A program made the translations under genes and the position numbers. DNA of 64,000 nt from Tetracentron sinense (taxonomy: Eukaryota; Streptophyta; Magnoliopsida; Trochodendrales; Trochodendraceae), in the NCBI GenBank assembly GCA_015143295.1, contig CM026563.1, positions 3,968,001 to 4,032,000 on the forward strand. The letters are read 5' to 3'. Below, one piece after another: positions 45,901 to 60,900 of this stretch. Each line of letters begins with the position of its first letter. Position 1 is the first letter of the stretch. The notes below the pieces were generated by a model, which did no database searches, was not told where the DNA came from, and saw only the letters and a program-made list of their open reading frames with translations.

Positions 45901-48900
45901 ATTCTAATGAGAAGAGTTCTCATTAAATTAACTCTAATACCTTAGACCTCTTCAAAACATCTAAGAAGGGCTCTCAAATTCACAACTTCCACCCTAGAAG
46001 CACCAATATACAAGTGTCTTCTGCATCTTGGAGATAAGATATTTAAGGGCCCTCCTCTCCCACTTTAAAACCCCCAACAGGACAAAGTTCCTCCGTTTTA
46101 CACAATATCTTGCTTAAAGCATTTGCCATTATAATGAAAAAGAGAGAGGGTGATTTCTTTGTTCAAGGCCTCTAGAGAGGTCTTACAAGGATGGAAAAGA
46201 TGAAAAGGATAAGCAAACATCTTACTTCTCCACTTGCTTTCAAACCCCATTCTTCCCAATAAATAATCGAGGAAGAAACACTCCAAAAGATTGCAGGTCT
46301 TCTCTAATTTTTTTCTACAGCACACACATTATACCTTCACATTCTAGAGCCAATGCATTCAATTCCCATAAGAACCCCACTGATAATCTCTTACGCTGTC
46401 ACAATTGCCTTGGTAACCCCTATAAGCTTATCTACTACACCCTTCAACCGAAAAGCAAGGAACTAGAACAATCTTACAAAGGTTAAAGAACACTCTAATC
46501 AGCCTAAAGTCTTTCAACCCCTCTGCCCATTCATAAAATAAGGGTAACAAAAGTCAAATTAGAAACTTTATCCCATATACCTCTAGCATGAAATACATCA
46601 AACACCTTCATTAGATGTTAAAAAAACGTATAATATTCTTATTTAATGTGCTGGGGATGTGAAATTAGTAGCAAAGGTTCCACAAACAATCTCAACATAT
46701 CAGGAAAAGGCAACACAATAAAATGAGATATTAACAATGTTTTGAACCTGTCCAATAAGTGGGAAATATAGCTGCGCAATGTACAATTTTTCTTCGTGCT
46801 TTTGGTATCGAGCATCAAATTCATGCTTGCACATAAGAACTACCAAGATTCGAGCTGCCTACAGAAATCAAAGAGCAATAGTTATGACAGGGTACTAGAT
46901 TTGATAAGTAGCCAGAATAGAGGGAACAATCACATCTATGCAAATATCCAAGGGACCACTCAAGAATATATCCTTCCGGTAACAAAATGACAACTATTCA
47001 GACAACAAATCGTATCAATTATCTATAATGAACTCACTTTGGCCCTTTGAGATAAATCATCATCATCCGACGTAAGGAAAAGCTCTTGTATTAGAATGGA
47101 TGAAAGGTAGTTCCTGCGAGAAGAAAATGCATTTAGTAACACAAATGTTCCTTTGTTATGACTTATGAGAACAGAGAAATGTTGTGTCAAAAGATATTTA
47201 ACTTTTAAAAGCATGAAACAAAGATCACAGCTGCAATACGCCCGTCAATGCTACCTTTTTTTGCTACACTAGGTGCACAAAACGTGACTATACATAGGTT
47301 TATGTTAATGTTTAGTATAACCAAGGTATTAAATTTCGGTTTCGGTATAAACTTCGGTCGCTAAGGAAGTTGACACATTTCGAGGAAGTTTAAAGAAGTC
47401 CAAGGAAGTTATGTAAAAATTAAAGAATTCTACGAAACTTTAAGGAAATATTGAAAATTTAATATGAAACTTTAGAGATTCACTAATTAAGTATAAATAC
47501 ACATCTAGAATTCATTATATTACTGATGCAAGCATGTAGTACTCAAATGTGAGAATCATATTAAGTGACATACGTTGTCTGCTTGTTTGAGTTGTAATTT
47601 CTTTCTGATAATTCTCTATATTGTCAGATATTTTTAACTATATTTTATCCTCCTTTTCAAGCGAAGGTGATATATAAGCCTTTATTTTTTCAATGATTAT
47701 CCATGGTAATTGTTTTAGAAACCTGAAAAACTTATGAATGCACATTTAAGGTGATAAATAATTTAAATTTGATTTAGTTTATAAACCTCTTTCAATAGAT
47801 GAGCTCAATGCTTTTACAGGACTGAGCCAACATGTGAAGAGGAAGAGATGAGTAGTTAGATAAATTTTAATTTATGAAATACTGTTAGAAATTTATTTAA
47901 TTATTTAATATTATTAAAAATCTCATATGGGCATAATATGCTAATAATAAAATTATTAGAATAATAAATTATAATTTATAATAAGGTTAATGCTAACTGA
48001 CTCTAATAATAAAATTATAATTTATAATAAGGTTAATGCTAGGGAAACATGTATTTTCTTATGGAGAAAATAAGTTTAAAGCAAGTGAAACTAGCACTAC
48101 CCTTTCAAATTAAAACTTAAAAGCCCTTCAATTTTAATCTTTTTCTGTACACTTTGGTTAACTTCCAACGAAGTTATGTATTTTCCCAACATTTGTTTTC
48201 TATTTCGATTGAAGTTTCCGGACATTTACTAGGAAATCCAGTATTTCTAAAATACAAATGCATTTCGCTTCGGTCACCATGGAAGTCGACTCAATTCGGT
48301 CAACTTCGGCGGAATTGAGGTTATTTTTGACACCATGACTATGACTAGTGAACTTGGTAACCTTTACCATGACATTTTTACCCTTAAATTAATAACCAAA
48401 TGCACTAAAGTTGGGGGTAGTTCATTCTTTTCATAGGGGACCAATCATTAAATGCAGCAGACAAGATTATGTCTTCCATTCTCCTATCCGAGTTTCTTAT
48501 CAGGTGGGTTGGCAATTGACGACACCAATGGATGCCAAGAATGTAATCTGGACTATTTTGCCTAGAGCTATTTCGTGGTCCATTTGGAGAAAGAAAAAAA
48601 AAATCGTGTCTTCAATAATTCCTCCTCTTCAACTTCTCGAGTTATAGCTTGTATTTGACGCTCAATTGTGGAATGGTGTTCAATTAGTTAGTTGGGGGTG
48701 GAAGTGGGTGATATTTTGTTGTGAGAAGTCACCTTATTACCTGTTGTATGTTTATCTTTTTTCTGTAGTTCCATTTCTACTAGATCTTATCAGTATACCT
48801 CTCTACTTCTCTGTTACCTGCTTGTATCTTGTTTGATATATTAATATATTTGACGTTTACTGATCACAAAAAATACAGCAGACAAAACGTACTGTTTGGC

Positions 48901-51900
48901 TTTTCTTATAACTTTTTGCCTGCTCCATTTAATGATTTGTCCCTTATGAAAATACCAAACTACCCTTGTATTTAATTGAATGATAGTCAATACCAAAGGA
49001 TAAAAATGACAAGTGAAAGTTACCAAGTTCACAAGCCTTAGTGGATACTAGAAATTCCCAAATGTGTATGGGTGTGGGGGAGGGGGGTGTTCTATTAACG
49101 TGTTTCCAAACAAAATGCCTAATCGCTTCTACATAGGGGAGGCAATGGGTTAGGCTTAGTTTATCCAAATTTGGTTCACAATCTGAATGTGACCCGTTTA
49201 TAAACCAGTTGAAAGGATAAACACCCAAACCAAACGCAATAGTGGACCTATCATCCCAAAGTCACCCACAAACCTATTTAAAATATTTAATTAAATTTAT
49301 TTATTTTGACATTTGAACTTAAACCTAATATTTAATAATTATAATAATTAACATAATATATTTACTAAGTAGAAAAGTTAGGAAGTCAAAAAGTTATTAG
49401 GATGGTAATTTGGGAAGTTACCAGAACCACCATCGACCTATTGCCACCCTTATATTAAAGTGATTAGGAGGGTTATTTGGGAAGTTAAAAGGTCAGCGAA
49501 GTTGTAAATCAATGGAAAAGAAGAGAAAAGGAAGTTTATTCATTAAAATGACAGTTTTGGAGTTCAAAAGTTAGAAGATAAGTCCAGGGATGTAGGTACC
49601 AAAATTAGCTTCAGAGAGGCCTAAAGGCTCAGTAGACTAGAATTACGAGGAAGACAACTCAATAACCCTTAATATATGTATGTGTGTGCTTCGGAAACAA
49701 ACCCTAAAATCTGACCAATTAGGGAATGGGATGGAGTCAATTCGGTACAAATGGCAGTTTGGTCTAGTGATTTCAGCTGGCATAATAAATAAAAAATTCA
49801 AAATTTTTTTTTAAAAAAAAATGCAAATCGACTCTATTTTTTGTTAAGAAAACATTGAAAGGTTTTAATTAGAATCATCCACTTGGTTTTCAATAGGAAA
49901 AGAAACAATCGAAAAAGAGAAATCTTCATAGAAAATAGAAAAAACAAGCAATGTGCAAAAGTTACCACATGTGATGTCCTTCAAAGAAGAAGGCACAAAC
50001 CTTTATCTCCTCATGTGTGTACAGTGTGCAAAAGTGGTGATGAATCCATAAACCACTTTTTCATCCCTTGTAAATGGCCCAGTGCATATTGAATCATTTC
50101 TTGTTTTAGAGTAAAAATTGCAATGAAATCCTACACTTTTGGCAAATAATAAGGTATAACGTGGATGTATACCCTCCGTGCCATCCAAGAATTTAAAAAA
50201 TGGTTTCAGGGACTGTATCAGTCCCAACTGAAACCCATACAATCGGTTTCGGACGATACAATTTTGTTTAAAAACATAAGTAGAAAGACAAAGCCAAGTA
50301 GAATTGTAGAAATGTAAGATGAGTAGAGTAGCCAATTAAAATACCAAATAGTCAATAACAAATAAACAATAAGTCATCAGAATTTATTAATTTGTTAATT
50401 ATGTAGAACATCTTATGTTATAGGGATATTCTGGGTGGTAGTGGTATACTTCTACTTATACAGAATAGAATGTGTATTTCTCAAGTGTTTGGAATATAAC
50501 AAGAGAGGAAGAGAGACTCATGTCTCTCCAACTCATTTTTCCCCAAATCTCTCTTCTCTTCCCCTTCTTAATTGTTCTTCAAACCCTAACCCTAAAAGCC
50601 TAGATCTACAACAACCTACCTGGTATCAGAGCAAAGGAACCATCAAACATCAATACATAGACATCAGGAAGCTAAAAGAGAGGAGAAAGTTTGTTGACGC
50701 CAGCCGCTGATGGCAGCGTCCGTACTGTTGACGTCAACAGTGTACAGATATTGGATCTCGTCTCCCAAGGTAGATTTTAATGTCATGATTTTATAGAATT
50801 TAGGGTTCAAGTTACATGTAATTTGGAGTTGATTTGAAGAAGTTATGATATTTTTAGTGAAAAATCTAAGAAAAAAATGAGAAAATGTTGATCTGGAGTT
50901 CTCTAAAGATTTGATCTCTATATGAGTTGTTTTCTTTGGTGGATTTACTGTTTTTAAATGCTTGTTCTTATGGAAGTGGTTTCAAATCGTTTGGATTAAT
51001 ATTTAAGCTCCAGTGAGGTGATTTTCAGACCATTTTTTTAAAAAAAATTTAGGGGTTGTTTTTGCTTATTTCTTGGTATTTCCCATTCCAATTGGTAGAG
51101 ATTGTTGCTTGATTATTGTAGAAGCTTTGAAAATGTTTTTTGTGGTTGGATTAAACATTGTTATGGTCGTGGGACCAATCCAGGTGCTGTGAAGAGCCCC
51201 GTTTTGAAGTGTTTTAGATTGTGTAGTCCTTGGACAGCATAGTATTTGTTATGTGGAGATCAAGAGTAAAGTTGTAAGGTTTGATTTGTGTAGATCAGAC
51301 GTTTGTTGCAATTTCAGAAGTTAGTCAATCCTCTAATGTTCAATTAAATGCTGAAAGGAGCATGTGTGTGACTCAAAATGAAGCTCCCAACCTTCTGATT
51401 ACTACCGTGAAGTTTAATGGACAGAATTTCCTTCCGTGGTCTCAGATTGCTATGCTATATGTTAAGGGAAAAGGGAAGGCAAGATACTTGGCTGATGTCA
51501 TCACTATCCTTAGCCCTTCTGACTCGACGGTTGTTAAATGGGATCAAGTGAATGCCACTAAGATGTCTTGGCTTCTTCAATGCATGCAGATATTAGTAAC
51601 CAGTATTTGTTCTTATCCACGCCAAGTAGATATGGGATATGATGAATGCAACATATTCTAAACTGAGAATACTGCTCGTGTGTATGAGCCACGACAAAGT
51701 ATCTAGCAGATGAGACAGCGAGACAAGCCTCCATCCACCTATTACTCCACTCTTCAATGTCTGTGGGAAGAGTTGAATCACTATCAGACTTTTCAGGCCA
51801 TATATTCAGAGAATTTTGCTAGCCTGCTGCGTATAAGAAGTTGGTTGAGAAAAATAGGGTGTTTGAACCCCTTGTAGGTCAAGAGATGCTTTGGCTTCCT

Positions 51901-54900
51901 TGTCATAAAGAGACAGCAGAGGTGGTGGTCAATTGGGAACATCTAGAGCTGACTATGAATGAGTTAAGCTGAAGTGTGAACATTGTGGCTGTACTCGCCA
52001 TAATAAGGACATTTGTTGGGATCTCCATGGTCGATCTCAGCAGAGGGCTTCCACTAGTGATGGACGAAGAGGAAACCATTATGGTAGTATAGGGGGGTCG
52101 AGTGCCCACTTGTCCCTCCTGGATATTCGATGCCTATTCCTCCACCTACACAGGTTCTTTTCGCGGACAGTACCAGCCTCTCCTGTGATGAGATTGAGGC
52201 ATTCAGACTTTTCATTGCTCAACTGGAGCCACCCAATACTCCTAAGTAATTTGCGCACTCGGTACATCTGCTTCAGCCCTCAATGCCTTTGTTTCCACTC
52301 CCAATCTCGTCATATCATATTTGTTTTGTTAACAATAAAGTGACATTGGATGATGTCTCTTACTCTTCCATTACTGGGCAAGGGTAATGTCTCAATTAAT
52401 CCTTCATTGTCATTATCCTTTGTTCTTCATGTGCCCAACTTTGCTTTACATTTCGTCTATAAGTCACATCCCAAAGTCCTTGAAATGTAGTTTCACATTT
52501 TTTCCATCTCACTGTCTTTCAGGATTTGGAAACGAGGAGGATGATTGGTATGGGCCATGAGGAGGGAAGACTTTACTTGCTGGACCTTCCATCACATGTT
52601 GCTTCACTAGTCCAGCATATACCTTCTGCAATTGGGAGTAGTACTTCTAAGGAGTTGTTATTGTGGCACAATCGTCTTGGCCACCCATCTATGTTCTTAC
52701 TAAAGCGAATGTTTCTGAGCATGCTAAATCTGAGATGTGTGAATATGCTAAATATGTAGAACTTCTTATCCTACCAGTGGTAAAAAAAAGCAAGTCACCC
52801 TTTGATTTTGTTTATTCTGATGTGTAGGGACCTTCCACTGTTGCTTCTTTTCGGGGTTTTCGATATTTTGTTCCTTTTGTGGATGACATTTCCAGTGTTA
52901 TCTAAGTCCAAAAGTGATATTTGTTTTGTATTTAAGTCATCCTACAAAATGATTAAAACCAAATTTGATGCCAAAATATAAATTCTTAGCTCTGATAATG
53001 ATGGGGAACACCGGAACACATGTCTGGTGATATTGCTTCTTATTTTGATGATTATAGCATTATTCATCAAACCACTTGTGTAGGTACACCTCAACGGAAA
53101 GGTGGTGGAACAAAAAATCGTCATTTATTAGAAGTCACTCATTCTCTTTTGTTTGCTATGAATGTTTCTTAAGTTTTTTGGTCTGATGCACTCTTCACTG
53201 TTGCTTATCTTATTAATCATGTGTCATCCAGAATTTTACAACAGAAAATTGATATTGATGTTTTGTGTACACCTAATAGTTTGTTTTCCTCACCTCCTAA
53301 AGTCTTTGGGTGTACCTGTTTTGTTCACGTGTCTCGTTCTGATCGTACTAAGCTTGACCCAAAAATACTGAAGTGCCTCTTTACTAGGTATGCTCCCAAT
53401 CAAAAAGGGTACGAATGTTTCCATCCTCCTCGAAAGTTTTTTGTCTCTATGGATGTAACATTTTTTGAGTCCACTCCCTTCTTTTCTGTCAAGGGAACTT
53501 CTCTTTAAGGGGAGAGTAGCAATGAAGAGATGTCCCCTCTACTTATTATTCTTCCTTCTTTAATATATGAGAGCAATAATGGAATGAAAAGTGGTGTTGG
53601 TAATGGGCATTGGGAGACTCCTATTGAGAAGGAGAAAGAACTGCAGTTGTACTCAAGGAAAAAAGAGACTAAAAAAGGCCCTCATGAGCCCCACCAAGCA
53701 ACCTCTTCAAATCCACCTATTCCAAGTATTCCTCCTACTCCTGTGGTTGTTGGTGATTTAGACCTTCCTATTGCAGTTAGGAAAGACATTCATTCGTGTA
53801 CTCAATATCATATCTCCAACTTTGCTTCTTATTCTGCATTGTCTCCTTCATATTGTACATATACCTTGGCCTTGTCTTTTGTGTCTATTCATTGTAGTGT
53901 TGCAGATGCTCTCTCAGCCTGAATGGGGAAAGACAATGGAAGTGGAAACGCAGGCTATTGAAAAGAACAATACATGGGATATGGTTGATTTACCACTAGG
54001 GAAGAACACAGTGAGGATTTACAGTGAAGTATCACTTAAACTGATAAGTTGAAAGATATAAATCTCACTTAGTGGCCAAGGGATACACTCAAACGTATGG
54101 CATTGACTACTAGGAGACATTTGCTCTCGTAGCCAAGATGAACTCTGTTAGAGTTCTTTCATCCCTAGCAGCCAATCAGGATTGGCCCTTGAAGCAGTTC
54201 GATATGAATAATTGCATTTTTGCATTGAGACTTTTTGGAAGAAGTGTTATGACACCACCTCATGGCTTTAGGTGTCCCTCCTTTGATGAGAAGGTGTGCA
54301 GATTGAAGAAGGCTTCGAATGGCCTAAAACAGTCACCCGAAGTATGGTTTGAAGGTTTTAGAGTGCCAAGGTGAAAAATGGGTACAAACATAGCCAAGTT
54401 AACCACACTTTGCTCATTAAGCACTCAAATAAGAGAGTTACAACTCTTATAGTCTAAGTGGATGACATCGTAGTTACTGGAAATGATCATGATGAGATGA
54501 GGAAGCTAAAGGATCAGTTAGTGAAGGAGTTTGAGAGTAAGGACCTTGGTCAATTAAAGTACTTTCTTGGTATTGAAGTTGCTAGATCCAAGAATGATAT
54601 TTTCATCTCACAGTGGAAGTATATTCTTGATCCCCTATAGGAGACACACATGATGAGGTGCAAACCATGTAATACTCCTATCAACCTGAATCAAATGGAG
54701 TTAGTGGTTATCGTCTCATTGATGCAGGAGGATATCAAAGACTTGTTGGCCGCCTTATCTATCTGTTTCTCACCTGGCCTGATATTGCATATGTCGTCAG
54801 TGTAGTGAGTTAGTTTATGCATGTCTCATTTACAAGACACATGGATGCCACATATGGAATCCTCAAGTATTTGAAGTCTACTCATGGCAAAGGTTTATTG

Positions 54901-57900
54901 TATGCTCGATTTGTTGACACTCGAGTTGAGGCCTATACTGATGCAAATTAAGCAGGATTAGTTTTAGATCGATGTTTTACTACAGGATACTGCACCTTTG
55001 TGGGAGGCAATCTTATGACTGGAGAAAATGCCTCAACGGACACCTTAGCAAAGGATGAGGCCAATTGGGATATATTACTTTTTTTTACATGCAATAGGGA
55101 TATATTATATTATTGTGGTGCAACAAATCTCTATTACTGTATCATACTTCCCTGATTGCAAGGTTTGTCTTCTCTCTCTCTCTCTCTAATATTAGATATA
55201 TATATATATGTAACATTTTAGTGGCACCGCTCATTAGAACTTATACAAAGCGCCCCCATGAAAGAGGAAATGTGGCAAGTTGTTCTTAATCCAAACCGTT
55301 GGAGGTCAAGGTAGACCCTTTAGGAGACACATGGCAACAAATAGGTCGATCAAATGTTTCTAGACCATCCGATTTAAGGTAAAAAAAATCAAGGATTTCT
55401 ATAAACTAAGTAGGGCCTAGTGAACCCTAGGGGGTTAATGTAGACAAACTAAGGTATAACCACTGTTTAGAATCATTTGATTGGCCTATAATTGCCACGT
55501 GTCTCCGATGGGACCCACATTGACTTCCAACGGTCAGATCCCCAAAGGAATGCCACAATCGAGATTCTAGGAGGCGCTCACTATAACTTCTAATGAGCAG
55601 CGCTAATAGGAACCATTCCTTGTATGTATGCATGCATGTGTGTGTATGTGTGTAACTGTGTATATATAAGTGATCTGATACAACAGAGTCCATTTATTGT
55701 TAGGGAGGGGGGCTTTAAATGTGGCAGTTGAGGTGATGCGGCCCAAGGGTCTTGTTTGAAAAACCATCACCACTCCACATGGCATGCTTCCGTTCAATAG
55801 TTTTTGGTCATGTGGAGAAAATGAGTTTTCTTTTTGTTCTTTTCTTTTTCGATTCTAAAAAATCTGAAATATCTAAAGATTGTTATTCATTGGGTAAATA
55901 GATCAATACACAGAGGCACCACCCACTTGGACAATGAGGAGAATCCTCTATCAAGTGGACGGTCTAGATTCACACATCAGCCTCTATGTGCAAGAAAATC
56001 CCTGACCTAAGTCCTAACAGGAATGGAGTCTATTGTATCTCCCCCCAAAAAACTGCTCGACTCTAAAGGAGAATAATCAAACACTTTGGATATGGGCCCT
56101 ACCAAAAATATGTTCCATCATTCTCCTTTATTGGGCAATTAATGGTTGGCGCAATTGGGGCTAGCATTCTCCATGCTCAAATTTCTCAATTCCATTCTAA
56201 GCTACTATGATGTTCTGAAACAAAATGTATCAATCTGGAGAGATTTCTTTAGCGTAGGATTATATTAGTCGCAAAATCAGCTGAAGGGTGTATTTCTATG
56301 TCCGAATATAAGATATAAATCAGAAATCAGATAAACTCTAGGTTTAGATATATAGCTATACAGATATACATAAACAGAACCCCTACGTGTTTGTATTCTG
56401 TAGCAAGCAAACAAGTGAAAATAAAATGCTACTTTATTTAATATTGGAATCCATCTAATTGATCTACATGGTATCAATTATGTTAAGTCGCACAAAGATG
56501 TTAACATCATCAGGAACAAGAAATTTCAGCATACACACTTCCAATACTATTAGAATGTTAGTCAGCCAGAAAGAAAATGATAGGAGATGATGTTTAATAA
56601 TTAGGTACCTATCTGAAGGATCTCTACCAGGCATTTTCACGAAAAGATCATGATCACATATGATCTGCAAAAATGTAAGCTTGCAATCATGCAGAACAGA
56701 TTGGCATAACCCAGTGAACTTTTCCATGTACAAAGACACCTGCAGAAATAAAACACTTCTATTTATGTGAAATTAAAAGGAATAGCAACAACAACAAAGA
56801 CATGCCTTTTAACATTTAAATGGTAAATTAGAAATGCATAAGTTCTAGTAATAAATTGCATTGCCACCACACCCTAGCAGTTCAGTGTATGGGAACAATG
56901 TAGGTCACAAGTTACTGAAAAAAAAAATATTCACAAGTTTGCTCCAACTTAGCAAGAAAAAGACAACAATACCATAACTTCTTGCGTGCATACCAGCACT
57001 TGTGCACCATCAGAATGCTGCAGTTATGCGTAAAATAATACTCGGGTAAAACAATAAGAAAAATAAAGGAAAATAATATCAAAACTTCCGAAGAAAAACC
57101 TGAATTTACGCTTGAATTGTTTGAATGAAAATGAAGTTTAACCTGAGATACAGGCATTTATGTTGGGAGTATATAAAAGGGAAACCATGAAATGAAGTTT
57201 AACCTGAGATACAGGCATTTATGTTGGGAGTATATAAAAGGGAAACATGGTTTCCTTGTCTCTGAATTGCACGTTAACACAGTAATTTGCATTGGTATAT
57301 TTCATATTCATATGATGCCCATTTTGCTTTATCGTGCATATACGTTCGGGAGCTAGTCAATTAGCTGATTCAACCTGCATAAACATGCATGCAGCATAAT
57401 CTACAAGCCTGAGTTGCCTGAACTGAATAGCTCATGCCTCACAATCATTGAGTAGCATCCCCGTGGAACAAAAGTAGAAAATGAAAAAAGGGAAGGCTCT
57501 GGATTTCCAGAGAAAAGTTACCATGCAGAAATTTCAAACAATGATTAAATTTTCCAAACGCTAGACAATTGGAAGTTTTTAGCTTCCAAAAATCTATTTC
57601 TCAGTGATGACATATTCTACACTACGACGTGCAGTGATGGGGTTCTAATCAAATCATTCTCAAACTGTGCATCTTGAATGCATATCATGTGTTACAAAAC
57701 CAAAACAAATAAGTTAATAAATTTAAAAGATTTTTGAATGTAAAGCAGAATTACCAGTTCAAAAACTTGGCGAGGCTCAATGATGGACAAAAGATCATAA
57801 CAAAAGAATGCCAAACTGCTGTTCAAACGTTTTGCCAAGCTTAACCCCTTCTTGCAGCGCTCATGCACCTCTGTTAGGAGGCAATCATACAACTGCATAA

Positions 57901-60900
57901 TACATCTGAATACACCTTCCTTCAATTGCAATGGAGGAACATCTTCACCTATAGCACAGAAAGAACAAAAAAAAATTGAACTAGAAGAAATGAAGACTTC
58001 AATCAGATTAATGGCCCACTTTTACTCCAATATACGTCACTATGTCAGAAACTGAAAGAGTGAACCTCCATGCTTTAATGGAATTGACTTGACAAAAATA
58101 AATAAATAAATAACTAATTCTGACAGAACAATATCAGAAAGCAATCTTCCGAGTAAAGAAATCACAAAAACAGATATGGTATCCCCATTATTAAAGTCAC
58201 TTGCCCAGTCGAAGTGATAACAATTCTTTGCAAACTTTGGAACATATGTTGCGCGGACTCTTCTAACCAGGTGACGTGTCCGTGTCACACATGTTGGACT
58301 CCGACACGTATCGAGTTCTTGTTGGACACCTCCAGATTTTCTTTTCTTCTATTCTTTACTTACACAACCAAAATTAACATGCACCATAGATAGGTTTTCT
58401 AATTTGTCCTTTTGAAAGTTTATAAGTGGAAAAAAAAAACTATTGCATTCAATTATGCCCTTTTTTATAAGTATATTATATAGATCATAAGATATCCCAA
58501 CTGAAAATGCACCCCAAGCCCTCAAATCTTATTTCTTGAGGGTTGCCGGGTCTAACACCTCGCATCCGTGTTAAAATTCCGTGCATTATTAGTTGGGATA
58601 TCTTATGATACATATTAAACATAAATTTAAAAAAGGCATAAATGAATGCCTATGCAGCGTCTATGCAACTTAGCCTGGAACACGAAATATTATTAAACAA
58701 TCAGAGGATAAATCTTTAGCAAGTCTTGAAACCAAACTTGATTGTTAACAACCCTATTTGGGTACGGGTACAGCAAGAACAGAAATTATTTCCCCTTTTG
58801 TCTGGGAGTATAAATGATACAAAACTTCCTCCAAGTAATTGCAGACCATTTGTACACTATCAGAAACAGTTCACAAAAGGAATCCTATCCAGCCCTTCTA
58901 TTCTATCTAGGCGATATCCTTCATTCAGCATAGAGGATGGAGTATGGCTAACCGGTGCTTTATGTGTTTCCAAGCGGAAGAGACTGTGGATCATCTTTTT
59001 GTGCATTGCCCAGTAATGAAGGAGGTGTGGAACTTTTTCCTATCACGCATGGGGGTGGCTTGGGTTTTTCCCTCTTCCTTTCGAAATCTCCTAGATTGTT
59101 GGTATTGGGAAATTGGGGTAGAGGGGCGGGTGTTTGGGAGGTGATTTGGGGAGTCCTTCCTGGGGCTATTTCTTGGCTTTTACTGGAAAGAGAGAAGTCG
59201 TAGAGTGTTTGAAGATGTTTCGTCTACCGTGTCCCGGCTTTGTGACCGTATCTGGATGGCAGTTTTGGAGTGTGTTGGGGCTCATTGTTCCAAGGAGGAA
59301 ATCCAGGATATTTTGCTCTACTTTGTGATTTCCCTAGGGAGGGGGTGTTATTGTTGTGTCGCTAGTCGGTGTTGAGTTTACTTACTTGTAAACTCTGTGG
59401 TCGTTTGTATCTTTCTAGCTTTTCTTTTGCTTCTTTTTTTAATACAATGCACTATAGATCAAGAAAATATGCAATAGCAAGATAGAGTTTCAGAAGAAAA
59501 TCTTCACTTCAGCCATCCAACTCTTAGTCTATTAGCCAACATATGATCTAATCTCTCCTTATCAATCATTGATAACAGAAATTAATGTTTCTTGGTATCT
59601 CTTGTAGTAAACATGGAGGGGCTAAACACAAAATGCAGACTACCTTGAGGGCTTAGACTTGGAGCGACTACTCCGGCAATACCAGAGAGTATTTATGTTT
59701 CAAAGAAATATAGAATCAAGGTTATATGAGCAAAAGAAGTTTTAGCAAAGACTAAGACAATTGGCTTGATAATGACAGGCATAATCACAAAATAGAAGTT
59801 TGAGAATTATTGGCCTAAGAAAAAGATTCGTAAAAAATTGAAATTTTTTTAAAAAGTCAAGAAAAAAATAGAATATTATTTCTTACAAACAAAATATTCC
59901 ATGTATCAGATAAATATTGCGACTTTGGAAAAAATAGCCAATAATTTGCATTTAACTCATGCCTTTTCCAAACAGTCACAAATAATTAGCAAAATAATTG
60001 TTTGACGACAAAGCCGCGTATTAATCGCGACCTTTTGAAAAAAAATTGTCAAACTTTATGATTATGACAAACAACAAACTCAGTATCTGCAAATTTATAG
60101 ATGACAATCCAAATGTCCCACAATTAGCACAAACAGCTATGCCTATGAGCATGGTTCAAAATATTGGTATCAATTGTCGTATCGGTAAGTCCAAAACAGG
60201 ATACGTATCGACGTATCGGATCGTATCGGATGGATACGGCGGAAAAAATCAAGATACACTAAGAAATGTTTGGATACGCAAGGAAAAACTTGGATACCTT
60301 TCATAAAATTTCTTTTAATGCAAATCTAAGCTATTAACAAACTAAATGAAGGTCTCCAATTATGTTTATAACCATACATATGAGAGCTAAGGCACTGATC
60401 AAGGGGTGGGGGAGCTAAGGCCTTATCCCAAATAAGGTCTCCAAGTAGTGGCTGGAGCAGTGGGGCGATCAAGGGGTGGGGAGCAGCTAGCAAGGTGGTG
60501 AGAAACATCTGGAAGAGTTGGGAACACGGTATGCATAAGAAGGTGATCGGGACATGTATGGAAATAAAGGAAAAGATCTAAGAACACTTTTCTTAGAAAT
60601 ACCCCTGAGATATTCTCTTTTATATAATAGCGGATCTAAGAACACTTTGCTCCAGCCACTACTTGGAGACCTTATTTGGGATAAGGCCTTAGCTCCCCCA
60701 CCCCTTGCTAGCTGCTCCCAACTAGAATTTGCGACTTCTGTAATTATCTACCAACCTAACTTATTTGGGATAAGGCACTGATCACGACGCTGATGATAAT
60801 TATCTATAAAACAGTGCCAGATTATGCCCATGCACGATAAAAACTGACATTCATACCCCAATTAGGAACTTAGAGACCAAGATACAGACGCCTTTTTAAA

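Larger units (their letters stand above)
35491..46747 (-). other. SPK1 intron, 11.3 kb, transposon-rich
   Basis: Holds two hAT elements, a SINE, minus-strand LINE sequence, a local tandem duplication and a TA microsatellite, each listed separately. A plus-strand frame at 36679-36933 (KVPVPPKYPPSLYPSTPLEW) has no family I recognise. 35491-36678 holds nothing recognised. Confidence 0.6.
50393..55060 (+). mobile_element. Second Copia element, degraded, 3' end missing
   Basis: Antisense to SPK1. Probable short LTR 50393-50613 (TGTT...AACA), primer site TGGTATCAGAGC at 50621-50632, gag, integrase, RT and part of RNase H in order. It ends inside RNase H near 55035; no purine tract or 3' LTR. Many stops and shifts mark it as old. 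Confidence 0.8.
47114..56608 (-). other. SPK1 intron, 9.5 kb, transposon-rich
   Basis: Holds a degraded repeat (about 47318-48335) rich in TTCGGT words at both ends, a MITE carrying a LINE, a LINE zinc-domain fragment, a second Copia and a long fold-back element. 55920-55990 has a small inverted pair (ACAGAGGC..GCCTCTATGT). Other parts are plain AT-rich intron. Confidence 0.55.

Noticed and set aside
57960-58290. Possible additional SPK1 exon near the 82-codon minus-strand ORF
   Set aside because: The exon at 57755-57948 already joins 62822-62948 in phase, and the ORF has no SPK1 sequence.
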